A stretch of DNA of 64,000 bases from Leguminivora glycinivorella (taxonomy: Eukaryota > Arthropoda > Insecta > Lepidoptera > Tortricidae): the NCBI RefSeq assembly GCF_023078275.1, contig NC_062973.1:19152956-19216955 (forward strand), read 5' to 3'. The translations under genes were made by a program, and so were the position numbers. Each line of letters starts with the position of its first letter. Within the stretch, counting starts at the first letter, position 1. Positions 41,291 through 52,365 of this stretch are shown here, piece after piece. The notes beneath the pieces were generated by a model that saw only the letters and a list, made by a program, of their open reading frames with translations, ran no database searches and was not told the origin of the DNA.

Positions 41291-42945
41291 ATGATCACTC
41301 TGGAAAGAACATTTGTGATAGTGCTCCTAGGCTTGCTAGGCAACGCGGAGCTTGGGGTTGCCAACGGGACTCACCAATGCACGGGAGACGCACCAAACAT
41401 CGCTACAAATGACTATAGTAAGTTTGAAAATTACTACACGAGATCATACGAAGACTCATTCTATATTGCTCTGCTGAGGTAGCAGAAAACATCAGTATTC
41501 AAGAAAAAATAACCGAACACAAAAAAACTTCCTTGCAATTGAATTCTAAAAATAGTATGCTAAGAATTAATAAAATAACAAAACTACGATCCAGTGTCTC
41601 CTAAATAAACAAACAATTGGAAACCACACATATGTCTGCAGTGACAGTGAAACTGGTTGTGAAAATTCCATGACTATTTTAATAATGCCATCCATGTCTG
41701 TAACTTCACCGCGGGTTCAGTATAAAACTAATGAAGACGGGGAACGTGAATATTGTCCCACGCTACGAGGAGTTTGACGTGCTGTGCAGTGGCCAGAAGG
41801 GCACAACTGTCAGTATTGGAGCTAATGACCAAAATTTGATAGAAATAGATGTTGGCAGTGATAGATCCAGAGAAGATCTTATAGAAGAGGCTATACAACA
41901 CATACGAATTACAGTAGGCTTTTATCCGGAGAGCCACAATTTCCAGTGTATTATATAATTATGACTTGCTAATGCTGGAATGTTCTTGGCGATATTGGAG
42001 TGACACATACACGTACAGTTTGGTTTATAAAAATCATGAAATCGTTATGCCGCTCTGCATCCATGAACCGAGTTATATAAACAATATTTGTCAGAGAGAC
42101 AATGAAGTGGAAGGATATAAATCATTTACTACGAACCAAACAATTTCTTTGTTACTAAAGACTTGCAATGAAATATTTTTTAATATTGAAATATTTAATG
42201 TTAGTATTAATTCTTATTTAAAACTGGACTCTTTTGGGAACCTGAGAACATCACAGATTAGTTCAAATATAGTTGTTTTAAAGTGGCTTACACCACGAGT
42301 ACGAATGCCGAACGCCAATGAACCTTACTGGTATATTAGTAGTTGTGAGCGTTGTTCATATAGAGTACAGTTTAAGCTGTTATTCAGAGATGTGTGGTGA
42401 CAGGCAGATATATCTACACTGCACTGCACTATGTATTTCGTTTGGTGCGAACTTGAATTAGGTCTCCTGTACCCGGATACCATGTACGAGGTGCGGGTTT
42501 TTTTTATTAGACATGAGAAGGCGACAGACGATAAAGTATGGTCAGAGCCTGCGTCCGTGATTGTCCATACTGAGCCTAGAGCAACGCGTGCGTGTGACGC
42601 AACACTCCGCACAGTACGGCCGACTGTCACCAGAGACACCACAGACGTGCTGTGTCGAGCTTGCACACTTACAGAAAATTCCATTGATGAAAACTTGCAG
42701 CTTGGAGAAACAACAACAGATATTATGTTTAAAGATACTTCTTGTGCACTTTGTAGACTTAACGAAGATACAACTAATAACAATCATGTTATCGTTACAC
42801 AATAAAATAATGTACCTGAAGGAAAAACTCGCCGTAGTATTCTCACATTTCCATGGTATTGTTTTAAGAAAACGATAAGTTACCAAGAAAATAATAAATA
42901 CCGGGAAGAATTTATAAAAAAATATAGACAATTAGAGGCTTATGA
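41291..42945 (+). pseudogene. Broken cytokine-receptor-like sequence (domeless-type, Ig/FN3 domains)
   Basis: Several consecutive plus-strand frames join across frameshifts and stops. 41291 opens with a signal-peptide-like MITLERTFVIVLLGLLGNAE. A shifted frame through about 41650 reads TYVCSDSETGCENSMTILIM, an Ig-like YxC strand. 41731-42400 reads NFQCII then MLECSWRYWSDTYTYSLVYK and a Cys/Trp-rich receptor module. 42431-42575 reads LYPDTMYEVRVFFIRHEK then KVWSEPASVIVHTEP, a fibronectin III end with a WSxWS-like box. Known family: domeless, the JAK/STAT cytokine receptor of insects, has this order. No introns are seen within 1.6 kb, so it may be a decayed retrocopy or a decayed duplicate. The homology call is from motif memory and is only moderate. 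Transmembrane and cytoplasmic parts are not recognisable. Confidence 0.45.
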
Positions 42946-43326
42946 CTAAACAGCAGAATAATTTTATTATTTTTAATCGGGTAGATGAATGTTGTTAGTA
43001 GAAGTACATATATGTTTGTAAATAAGTGCATCAAAATTACATAATTGTATGTAAATATTATTTTCTTAAACCTCTAACTAAATAATGTAGGCAAGTAATG
43101 TATTTTTACTAAATCTTTTTTTTTATAGGCCATTCCAATTATCATCATATTTTATGAAACCCTTCGTGACTAACTGGTTTTTTATGCCGTTACATAACAA
43201 ATTGAAGAGCATTATGTATAACTATAAGTAGCATATAGCTTTCCCATTATAGAAATCCAAACTTGAAAGGTAAAACTTACTAGTTCAATTATAACATTTT
43301 CACATTCGGTTCGGGATAAGTTCTCG

Positions 43327-43570
43327 TTGGGGAACTTTCTGGAAGCGTACACAATCTTCTGCAAGTTGCGATTGATTGAACAAACTATCGGCGCCGACTT
43401 GCTAACTAGCCGACTTACCGACTGCTTATTCAAAATGTTTAGAGGACTGCTTGAATATAGATTATTTGATGAAGGAAGTTTTGATGTTTGGGAGCATCAG
43501 AACGATGCGCTATTAAAATACCTAATTAGTACCTATAAAGTAGGTATATCTAGAAATTACTGTTGCTTGT
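43327..43570 (+). other. Coding-like open frame, unrecognised
   Basis: The frame reads FRGLLEYRLFDEGSFDVWEH and ALLKYLISTYK, compositionally protein-like and unlike the AT-rich noise nearby. It is followed by GTAGGTAT, which could be a splice donor. I cannot name a family. It could be an exon of a host gene, a continuation of the receptor relic, or chance. Confidence 0.25.
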
Positions 43571-43619
43571 TCATACTACGATTTTACTGTACCTATTTGT
43601 TTTATTTGTCTTCGTAATA

Positions 43620-44179
43620 GTAATGATAAAAAAATTGCCAATAGATAATGATAATACAGTACGTATCTGAACGAAAAGCAAACACTTAAACCCGTTAACG
43701 TTTCTGATACTGAGCGACTTTTACAACTATGGGACCAACCTTAAAAAAAACAAGCCTGTTTCTTTCATTTACTAAGTGTGACCTAAACATAAACGAGTTT
43801 GAATATTTGCTCTTCGTTCAGTTACATACTGTATGTATTTTTTATAAATAAATTGAAATGACTGAACAAGTTTTTATTTGCTTATTCATTTGTTATGTAG
43901 GCACCTAAATACATATTGTATATTTATATGTATATTTGTCTATCAATCATAGGTCAGTGGATTCTGTTCAAGTCAAGTAAAATCCAATTAAAAGGCATCT
44001 AAAACCAAAATAGGAAGTTTTATAATTGCAAATGACTTAAATAGGTAATCAACTATTCGCTTCGTGATATCGCTAACATTTCACAGCATTTACGGCTGCT
44101 GACAACAAAACAACGTCGAATATCCTGAACAGTGAGCAGCGTTTAAAAATCAACCATCGTACGCCGCAAACACACGACC
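43620..44179. other. No gene recognised
   Basis: Nothing identifiable. Confidence 0.5.
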
Positions 44180-44325
44180 AGCCTAGCCGAAGAAACAATC
44201 GTTGACGCTAAGTGGTGGTCGAAACGCGGTCTGGCTCCGTCGCGCCACTACAGAAGAGCAATAGAGAGAGTTAGCTACGATACGCTTTCGAAGCGTAAGC
44301 GATGGTGACGGTGGCTCGGAACACA
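44180..44325. mobile_element. MITE, GTCTGGCTCCGTCGCGCCA family
   Basis: Core GGTCTGGCTCCGTCGCGCCA, then AGAGAGTTAGCTACGATACG and GCGTAAGCGATGGTGACGGT. The outer parts are inverted (AGCCTAGCCGAA.. against ..GGTGGCTCGG). It is the best preserved uninterrupted copy in the window. Confidence 0.7.
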
Positions 44326-45110
44326 CTCTGGGTTATAACCGGGAAAATCGGAATCCTCAAATTCGAAGCATGTTTCTCTGTCACTCTAATGACGCCTTTG
44401 TTTGAGTGAAAGGGAAAATCCCTGCATTTTAGGAACTTTGGTTCCCGTATTCACCAGAGCAGAAGCCGGCACTAAACATAGTTTGGTAGTAATTTAACGG
44501 GAACAAAGCAAAAACATAGGTGAATTTAGACATTCCGGTACGAACTAACCATGCACGGTCGGTCGGTGCAGAATTCTCGGGAATTTTCGTAAGCGCACTG
44601 AACGCAGGCCGAACGAAATGTAGTGTTGGTAGGAATTCGATGTATTTGAGTCTACATTTGGAAATTTGACTCGTTTTACGAGACTGCATCGATTACTTTT
44701 GAGTATTTTTTAATCCCTAGTTCAGACCTTTATACAATTTTAAGCTTCAAATAAAGATTTCATCAAAAAATTTTTGATATACTATAGAGTATATTTAATA
44801 TACTATTTAGTAGTAAGATTCCAAAAAAATAGTAGCCATAGTAAAATAAAATAAGCGTAAGCAAACCTATGGCTAACTCGCGAAGATACAATAATTTTGT
44901 TTCTCCAAAGAATAATAGATATAAGGAGCTTGCATGAACTAGAAACTTGAGTCAAAAGACTCGAGAAATTCAAAGGACTTGAGACCCTTAATTTGGCAGA
45001 CATAGAAACATTAAAAATACCATTTTTTTTTGTTGGATACTATTTTTATGGGTCATAAGGAGCCCCGAAAAAATAATGAAAAAAATCATAATCTTTCAGT
45101 TTTTCAGGAA
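44326..45110. other. No gene recognised
   Basis: AT-rich, with no supported feature. The 86-codon minus frame at 44429-44689 is not recognisable. Confidence 0.5.
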
Positions 45111-45213
45111 AATTATGTTCGGTGTGGCGAACACTGCCAGCTAATCAAGAATTAAAAGTGTGAAATAATTTGCTGTATAAATGTTAAGAAACATGTAAAA
45201 ATTTTCGTAGAAA

Positions 45214-46410
45214 ATGAACATAAAAGTATTGTCTACACTTTGTGTGCCCTTTTTGTACTTTGTGACCCCGAAACTAGACCTCCTTCGTAATGTTGACACC
45301 AAATATCCCGATACTCTTGGACACGGTAAGGGGAATGTCCTGGAATTTAGGCGCTATGTTATGTCAAATGGGGTTTTATATGCGGAAAATGTGCAAAACT
45401 TCTTACTGGGGTTCAACTAGACGAGATTATGTTTACTCCAGTCGGATACCTGCTCAAGAGAGGCATCGATTTGAGACACAAGTTGCATTCTGCTTTCCAA
45501 AACCTGCTCACGATAGGCATTTGCACGACCTGTGTACTGGCTATCATCTGTGCTGTCATCCGCATAGCAATAGATATTGCTAGTTTCTAGCTTATCATAT
45601 GAAGGATTAACAGGGTCGGTGATAGGATAGATCCTTGGGGTACACCTCCGTTAATGGGCCGGATTTCTGAGTATTGATCGTCGATGAAAATTGAAATGCT
45701 TCACCCAGGTAGAAAGCTGGCGACCCACGTGCAAAGCCTTTCTGGGAGCCCGTACGAGGGTAGCTTGGGGAGATGCGTCTTATGATAAACTCTATCAAAA
45801 ACCTTAGGTAGCGACATCTAGGCTAACTGCCAGTACCTCTCCCTTGTTCTCAATGGCGGTGGCCCAACTATAAGAATACCAAAAGATCACCAGCGCCACG
45901 ACCATGGCGGAAGCCGTATTGCCGGTCACTATAATCTGGTGTTCTTCAGGTACGCCAAGAGCTGGTTATTAACCACTTACTTCATTGCCTTGGAGAGAAG
46001 AGAGGTTCTCTCATCTGGGCCTCAATGGCCGTCGGTGTGTAGGGTTTATGCGATCACCCTTCTTTGCGGTTGGATGGACTGAAGCAGTCTTTCAGGATGA
46101 CGAGCGTTTACCTGAGCAGTATGAATGCCAAAAAACGCGAATTAAAACTGGGGATAAGCTCCGCAGCGCACGTTTTCAGCACAATAGCTGGAATACCCTC
46201 AGGCCCATTGGACTTATTGACACCGAGGGCAAAAAGTGCATGCCTAACTACACTTTGAGTGAAGCGAACCTCGGATGAGAGTATTGAGAAATTTTTAATT
46301 GGATGAATGATAATGGATGAATCTACTCTTAGAAAGTATTTTTGGGGAAGAGGGAAAAGAAAAGGGGTCTGAATCCTCGCTGTAGGACCTTCCTGATGCA
46401 CATCCATCGC
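45214..46410 (-). pseudogene. LINE reverse transcriptase pseudogene (Jockey-like)
   Basis: Minus-strand order: VNKSNGPEGIPAIVLKTCAA (about 46200), then GEVLAVSLDVA near 45810, then LPSYGLPERLCTWVASFLPG, then NGGVPQGSILSPTL near 45630, then CYADDS (catalytic YADD at 45555-45566), then LEQVSDWSKHNLV and NPSKK, then KFQDIPLTVSKSIGI near 45300. The wording is typical of insect Jockey-type RT. Several stops and frameshifts break it (for example a stop after FLPG), and a segment between about 45830 and 46110 is degraded, so it is dead. Confidence 0.85.
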
Positions 46411-46570
46411 GGTTCAACACGGTAACGCGGCAAGAACAGGGGTAGGTACTTTTGCATCGGGATGTGCGTAATTAGGTTAGAGTTAGCTAATCATTTTTTT
46501 TTATTGAGACGTCATATTCATGTAATTTAATTTACTTTTGTGCTCTTTTGTGAAATAAAAATTTGGTATA
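46411..46570 (+). mobile_element. Short interspersed repeat ending AAATAAAAATTTGG
   Basis: Reads ACGGTAACGCGGCAAG, TTTTGCATCGGGATGTGCGT and AATTAGGTTAGAG, ending TTTGTGAAATAAAAATTTGG. The same sequence, diverged, is inserted in the MITE at about 36470-36700. Probably a LINE or SINE 3' end. Confidence 0.55.
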
Positions 46571-47059
46571 AGGTCCACCGATAAGTTGGCAATGTTCGTC
46601 ATACCGAACATGCAACCCTGGAATTCAAACACTGCGTAGCTGGCGGTGTTCGCCACACCGAACATGCAACAAACCTACTATTTCACTGTGAAGATGGCAG
46701 TGTTCGGTACCACGAACATGACTTTTTAAGTGTCACTGTCACTAAATTAAGACTTACACTAAACTAGAAACTCTTTAGTACGATTAATTATCTCATTGGT
46801 AACCGATAAATGTCGTTTTTATTAATGTGGCACCATAAAAATCTAATAAAATGTCATAAATAACTTGATGATACTTCGCGGTTGCCGTCTTGCCGCGATT
46901 TTGCGTGCACTGCTGACATACGAATATTGTGACAGTAATGAATTAATTTTCTACCATTTAAAACAATACAATGCTACAATTTGAGTCGAAATAAATATAA
47001 AAAAAGACGAAAATGTGACCAGTAGATTTTTTGAAATGTATGTTCGCCACAGCGAACAC

Positions 47060-47284
47060 TGTCCAATTAAGGGTTAAGCAACAGTAACGAAACGCTGCGC
47101 AGAAGTAGGTACTGCATAAATATTTTGTGTGTGTTTTGTCCCGGCAAAATGTATGGCGTGAACATGTTGTTGCTGGTTGAAATGCGGGCCTTCGAATTTA
47201 ACTCTAAAGTTAACTTTCTGCCGAGGTTGCTTACAGACTAGAGATATTATAATAGTGAGAATAAAATATTGTACAGTTGGTTAA
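47060..47284. other. No gene recognised
   Basis: Nothing identifiable. Confidence 0.5.
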
Positions 47285-47455
47285 AAAATAAATTTTGATA
47301 GAAATCCCGACATAGTGTACCGATTTTCATCAAACATGGCTAAGAACATTAAACTCTTGAATGCTTTCAAAGAAAAAAAAAAACGAAATCTAAATCGGTT
47401 CATCAGACACACAGACAGACATATCAAACTTATAACACCCCGTCGTTAGCAACTA
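47285..47455 (+). mobile_element. Lepidopteran interspersed repeat ending CCCCGTCG (copy 2)
   Basis: Shares GTACCGATTTTCATCAAACA, GGCTAAGAACATTAAACTC and CTTATAACACCCCGTCG with 17045-17298. The CAGACA microsatellite core is shortened. Confidence 0.75.
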
Positions 47456-48144
47456 TTTAATTAATTGTACGTTGATGACCAGTCTGGCCTTGTAGGTAGG
47501 GAAATAATTATATCGTCGCGTCGTATCCGACGTCGTCTGAGGTGTCGCCCAAACCCGATAATTATTTATAAAATTTCAAACCATTTATCCAATTTTTTCA
47601 TAACATCTTTCAAATATTAAACGTAATAAAACAAAAATAATTCCTATTCACTATTTAAATAATGGCGATAGACGCAGAACACACGAATAAAAATTTAAAA
47701 AAGAATCGCATAAAACCATTATAGATTTTGGCTTAATTTTTCTTGAGTTCAAATGTAAAGACAAAGAACTAGCGTAATTGCCATGTGGCTAACAGGAAGC
47801 GGGCTGAAATTACTGTAACAATGCCTTCCGCCGGCTTTTTCGCAAATTTACTGAATTTAGAGAGAAAAGATTCTAGTACTACTCTATGTCAGGCTTTGTT
47901 TTAAACGGAATAGTTCTCCTTTTAGGCATTGTTTATGAGCTTAGTGTTATTTTTACTGTTGTCAGTAAGTTTTTAAGTTTCAGTTCGTAGCGAAAAAATA
48001 ATTTCCTTGAATTTTATATACTAATTCATGCAAAATACAACATTTTTCGTGTGATATTTTATTCCGTTTCATTGTAAAACCCAAAACATTAATATTTATG
48101 TTTACATAGTGACATATAATATAATTTTCGGTACTGATGGTGTT
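47456..48144. other. No gene recognised
   Basis: Nothing identifiable. Confidence 0.5.
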
Positions 48145-48700
48145 TTTTTGCCACAGGGGCACTTTTACATTTCAACAATTACAATACGAGTAAATAGTAT
48201 GAATTCAGCTATAGTACAAAGTTATGATAGTAGTAGTTATGATTAATATGAGATGTTAGAGATGTATAGTCTCTAAATGCCAAAGTACATCTAAAAAAAA
48301 CACGATAAAAAAAAAGACTGATACAAATAAAAGATAACTAAAATAACTTTAGAGTTGCAAAGGACTCTTGCTGTCACACTAAAAAAAAATACTTAATCTA
48401 CTAGGAAAAAATTCCTTGGAGTGTATGGTCACCACTTGGAGTATAAGGTATATGATCACCAAGAGTCAGAAAGAAAATATATAAACAAGGACCGAACAGT
48501 GGCTCAATGTAATCTTACTCAAAATTAATGTTACAATATAATAGAATAGTATAGCCCCTATTAGCTGGAACAGACCGGTCTTCACAAACAGCACTCGTTC
48601 ACGAGTATGCTGAGATTATCTAATAACTCCGTCTGTCAACACATTCATAAAATAATAATACCTAACACCTAAAAGCAACACGTGCCGCATGGTTTACTAA
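48145..48700 (-). repeat. LINE 3' UTR fragment with hairpins (same family as 29285)
   Basis: Begins GCCACAGGGGCACTTTTACA, matching the 3' end at 29326-29345. Contains the hairpins TTAGAGA-TGTATAG-TCTCTAA (48254-48274) and AGAGT-TGCAAAGG-ACTCT (about 48351). No coding sequence. Confidence 0.65.
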
Positions 48701-49840
48701 TAGGGAATGCTATGAGATACTAAGTCCGCTATGCGTACCTTTTAGTAGTGTAATTAAGTTAAAAATAAATAATGAATACCTACTTATGGAAAATAAATAA
48801 CATTGTGTAGAATCCGGTTCAAACCTACCACTTTTTATGAAACTGGTGAAACTAAATATAAAGTTACATTGGTAGGTTATTCAGTGCTTGAGTAAATTTT
48901 TAGCTTAAGAAAAGCAAATTTTGAGCCTAACATTCAGCTAAAATAAACTGCTTGGCAATAAAAAAATAAAATAAGTAAATCGATATAAATAATAAGGGAT
49001 ACTAAAGGGTCCTTCGGAGCGCGAATCCTCCTCGCACTTGGCTGGCCTTTTAAGCATCCCAATAAAGAGACATTCGCATCTCGATTTCCACGAAAGCACG
49101 CCTCAGCACTATTCAAATACAGCCTACATTTGGCCCGGGTAAGTGGGCGAAGTTGGAAAAAGGTCGCTGATAACCGTTTATTCCTAACATTATTCGGCAA
49201 TGGAACTTAGTAATAGGTATCCGACAGTATGAAAGTGCACCTTTGGGCTATCTTGCTTGGAAACAGTGAAAACAGTAAAATTTGCATTCTTATAAGATGA
49301 GTAAAACATTCAATAGTGCCTGCCTGGGAGTCATATTTGTATGCAAGCCGAGTAAGGTTTTAGATGTAGTTTGGAGCTTGCACGTTGTGTTCATTTTGAT
49401 TATCGGGAAACGTGCTGTCTCTATTCTCGTGTTAGTTGCGTTAGTTTCAATGTTTGTGTGCCATTTTATTTCTGGTGTAGTTGCATTATATTGTGGTAGT
49501 TTTTTTTTCATATTATTACTACTTATGATTCATCATCATAAGGTGCCTACCTATATTTAAATCAGCATCTCAATATCAAAATTCTTAATGTCCTACGAAC
49601 ATCCTTAATTTAGTTCTTTAGTAGTAGTCGAAACTAAATGATTAGGTAAGTAATACTAATCATACGAAAATATACCTGTAGAAGTATTTAGCAAATCACT
49701 TTTTCTTCGTTCGTGCCAATGCTGCATTGTTATTCTTAAATATGAGATAGACAGATAACGAAATGTCGGTCTTAATGATAGGTTCTGTGCTTGTAGCAGA
49801 TAGGAGCAACATCAATATTTAGATAACGACAGTCTACAAT
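48701..49840. other. No gene recognised
   Basis: Contains a 92-codon plus frame (49282-49560) that is hydrophobic, with runs of Val, Leu and Ile. It matches nothing I know and AT-rich DNA can produce such frames, so it is not called. Confidence 0.5.
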
Positions 49841-50348
49841 AATAAAATAAAATAAATAAATAAATATTAATGGCCAATATTACACAGATTGACTGAGTCT
49901 TACGGTAAGTCCAAGAAGGCTTGTGTTGTGGGTACTCAGACAACGATATATATAATATACAAATACTTTTAGTCCATCACTTTCATCCAATAGCCCAGTT
50001 CATTTTAGGTTCCATTAACTCTCAAATAGTCCTTACACCCTGGCGGGTGTTGCCTCTGCGTGTGTCCCATGATACGGGTAAGGGCAACACCCACTCGGTG
50101 TACCCCTTACATTTCATTAAAGTGTCAAAAGGGCCTCTACGCGTTGGCTTCGGCCCCGCGCACGCCTCCCAAAGGTCCGGAACACCATTGTTCCGTGATG
50201 GGAAAGATATACAAATACATAGAAAACATCCATGACTCAGGAACAAATATCTGTGCTCATCATACAAATAAATGCCCTTACCGGGATTCGAACCCGGGAC
50301 CGCGGCGTAGCAGGCAGGGTAACTACGCGCTAGGCCAGACCGGTCGTC
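49841..50348 (-). repeat. tRNA-headed SINE with a nested insertion
   Basis: Minus-strand SINE: the head at 50348 contains ACCGGTCTGGCCTAGCGCGT and B-box CCGGGTTCGAATCCCGGT. The body is interrupted by 49967-50206, then continues to the AATAAATAAATAAATATT tail at 49853. The interruption is flanked by the 12-bp direct repeat ATATACAAATAC (49955-49966 and 50207-50218). Confidence 0.85.
49967..50206. mobile_element. 240-bp retroposon-like insert with 12-bp target duplication
   Basis: Contains CCTGGCGGGTGTTGCCTCTG and CCCTTACATTTCATTAAAGT. On the minus strand it ends ..GGACTAAAA, a possible short A tail. The long, AT-rich target duplication points to LINE-driven insertion. Family not recognised. 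Confidence 0.7.
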
Positions 50349-50773
50349 AAATGTTCATATTAATTACCGTAAAATTGCGTCTAATAAGTTACTAATTTAT
50401 TTTACGAATCAAAGCTTTAAAACATTTCTTTGTCATTTTAAAAATCATCGTTATTTCAGACTACTGTTACCCAAAAAGCGAAAATCCAATTAGGGCTTTA
50501 TCAAAGACAATTGTTGCCAATTTGGCTTATTCATTACCGTTTTATTTGTTTCGCCGAGTTTTAGAGCAAAACAAAGGGTAGCCGAGATAGAATAAACAGT
50601 TCCTTGGACGCCGAGAAGTATTAGCCAAGATTTTGTAATTAAGACCGGGAACATCTGCGTCTCAGTTCTAATTCTCATAAATTGCTAAAGTGTATGTTTG
50701 TACCATGTAATGAAACTAATTTTAGTTGGTCTTCTATGCGTTCGTGATGTTTTGTTTAGTAGGTAGAGAGATT
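50349..50773. other. No gene recognised
   Basis: Nothing identifiable. Confidence 0.5.
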
Positions 50774-51027
50774 GACGACCGGTCTGGCGCAGTCGGTAGT
50801 GACCCTGCCTGCTACGCCGCGGTCCCGGGTGCGAATCCCGGTAAGGGCATTTATTTGTGTGATGAGCACAGATATTTGTTCCTGAGTCATGGATGTTTTC
50901 TATGTATATAAGTATTTATTTATATTATATATATCGTTGTCTGAGTACCTGCAACACAAGCCTTCTTGAGCTTACCGTGGAACTCAGTCAATCTGTGTAA
51001 GAATGTCCTATAATATTTATTTATTTA
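50774..51027 (+). repeat. tRNA-headed SINE, full-length
   Basis: Best copy in the window. A-box region GGTCTGGCGCAGTCGGTAGT, B-box-like CCGGGTGCGAATCCCGGTAA, body TTATTTGTGTGATGAGCACA and TGAGTCATGGATGTTTTCTA, 3' part CTTACCGTGGAACTCAGTCA and a TATTTATTTATTTA tail. Pol III promoter boxes are present. Opposite in orientation to the copy at 49841-50348. Confidence 0.9.
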
Positions 51028-51079
51028 GATAAAATGCCTCCGATAGAATACGTAATCTTCGACTAGCTTTCTTATATTC

Positions 51080-51200
51080 TAAGGTCCACTTGCACCAACC
51101 ACCTTACCCAGGGCTGTCTGTCATCTGTCAAATTCCATATAAAATGGTAGGTTAACCCTCGGGTTAACCCTCCATTTTCGTTGGTGCAAGTGGCCCTTAA
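51080..51200. mobile_element. MITE, TAAGGTCCACTTGCACCAAC ends
   Basis: 121 bp. The left end TAAGGTCCACTTGCACCAAC and right end TTGGTGCAAGTGGCCCTTAA are inverted. A secondary inverted pair sits at AGGGTTAACC/GGTTAACCCT inside. Confidence 0.85.
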
Positions 51201-51254
51201 TCACAATATCTCTATTTTGTATTAATGTTGACTTGTTGATAATGCCTTTGAATA

Positions 51255-51690
51255 CAAAATAAAAAATCATTTATTCAGGAAATAGGCCACTTGGGCAATT
51301 TTACATGCCAACATTACAATTCATTAAAGTTAAACAAATTAAATTAATAGAAATATTAACAACTAAAAATACACTGATATAGAGTTAGAGATGTATAAAG
51401 TCTCTAAATGTCATATTATTACTAACTATACTGCAGCTGTATTGTATTAACACAAAGAAAGCACAAACAGATACAATATATAATTTTAGAGTTGCAAATG
51501 ACTCTGAATGTTACAAGTAAAGATGTTATACTTAATCAAATAATCCATGGAGATGTATAGGGACGCCAAGAGTCAAATGTTATAAAATTAAAATATTTAA
51601 AAGTAAAAACCTTTAAATGTCAAATAAAACAAAAAAAAATCAGAAAATGAACAGCTAATTTATACATTTTAAGAGATGTACAAGTCTTTT
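51255..51690 (-). repeat. LINE 3' UTR fragment with hairpins (same family as 29285)
   Basis: Near copy of 29290-29770: ATCATTTATTCAGGAAATAG start, hairpins at about 51385-51410 (TTAGAGA/TCTCTAA) and 51486-51504 (AGAGT/ACTCT), then decayed versions. No coding part. Confidence 0.7.
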
Positions 51691-52104
51691 CGCATTGAGT
51701 CCACTCCTAGAGAGTTGGTTACTTTGGCCGTCACAATGCTATACCTACATAACCAGATCATAATAATTACTTTTATTCCTGATACTAGTTTTACAGACTT
51801 CTATAGGTTTTAAAGAGACGGTACATTCTATAATGAAATTAAAACAGTTCATCAATTTATCAATAAGAATTTATATCCGACGATTCCTACAATTACAAAG
51901 ATTTATCGTTAATGTAGCTCATTAAAATTTCCTGCCTCTGAAAGGAAAAAAGTGTCCAATAAATAATTATACCGCAGGTACTTTTCCGAAATCTTATAAA
52001 TAATAAAAGAGACAAGGAATAGGAACAGACCCCTGGAACTGTTGCTGCAAGTCACGAGCGTTTCGCCCTTTTATCGTATGGCGTGTAATTATAACGGTCA
52101 GCCG
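51691..52104. other. No gene recognised
   Basis: Nothing identifiable. Confidence 0.5.
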
Positions 52105-52215
52105 GCGTAGCCATGGCAATCCTTGACGCTACGCTACGTGGCAATTGAAACGCAGTCTCGCTCTGTCGCACCACTACAGAAAAGCGATAGCACAGTATAA
52201 TAAAGAGTACTATCG
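52105..52215. mobile_element. Truncated MITE, GTCTCGCTCTGTCGCACCA family
   Basis: Contains GCCGGCGTAGCCATGGCAAT and GAAACGCAGTCTCGCTCTGT. Left half only; related to 44180-44325. Confidence 0.6.
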
Positions 52216-52365
52216 TACAGTATGGCCACTCCCGGCTGAAAGTGCCGCCCACTTCTCGGTTACATCACAGTTACCGCCTGTAAAAAACGCGAACAGTCGA
52301 CCTGTCATATTGCACTCATACAAGCATAGTACGCGTTTATCTACACGAGATTAGACTGTGTGCTA

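Larger units (their letters stand above)
45116..47058. repeat. Five dispersed hairpins of the TGTTCG..CGAACA type
   Basis: Eighteen-base inverted repeats: TGTTCGGTGTGGCGAACA (45116-45133), TGTTCGTCATACCGAACA (46593-46610), TGTTCGCCACACCGAACA (46647-46664), TGTTCGGTACCACGAACA (46701-46718) and TGTTCGCCACAGCGAACA (47041-47058). Arms TGTTCG/CGAACA are constant and the centre varies, switching between GTGTGG-like and CCACAC-like (its complement). They sit on both sides of the LINE relic at 45214-46410. Confidence 0.7.

Noticed and set aside
44429..44689. 86-codon minus frame
   Set aside because: No recognisable domain, and no splice or start context.
49282..49560. 92-codon hydrophobic frame, possible membrane protein
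   Set aside because: Made of Val/Leu/Ile/Phe runs from T-rich DNA, with no motif and no coding-like neighbours.
50774..50850. tRNA gene
   Set aside because: It has A and B boxes but no acceptor stem, and the same head occurs on every SINE copy, so it is a SINE promoter.
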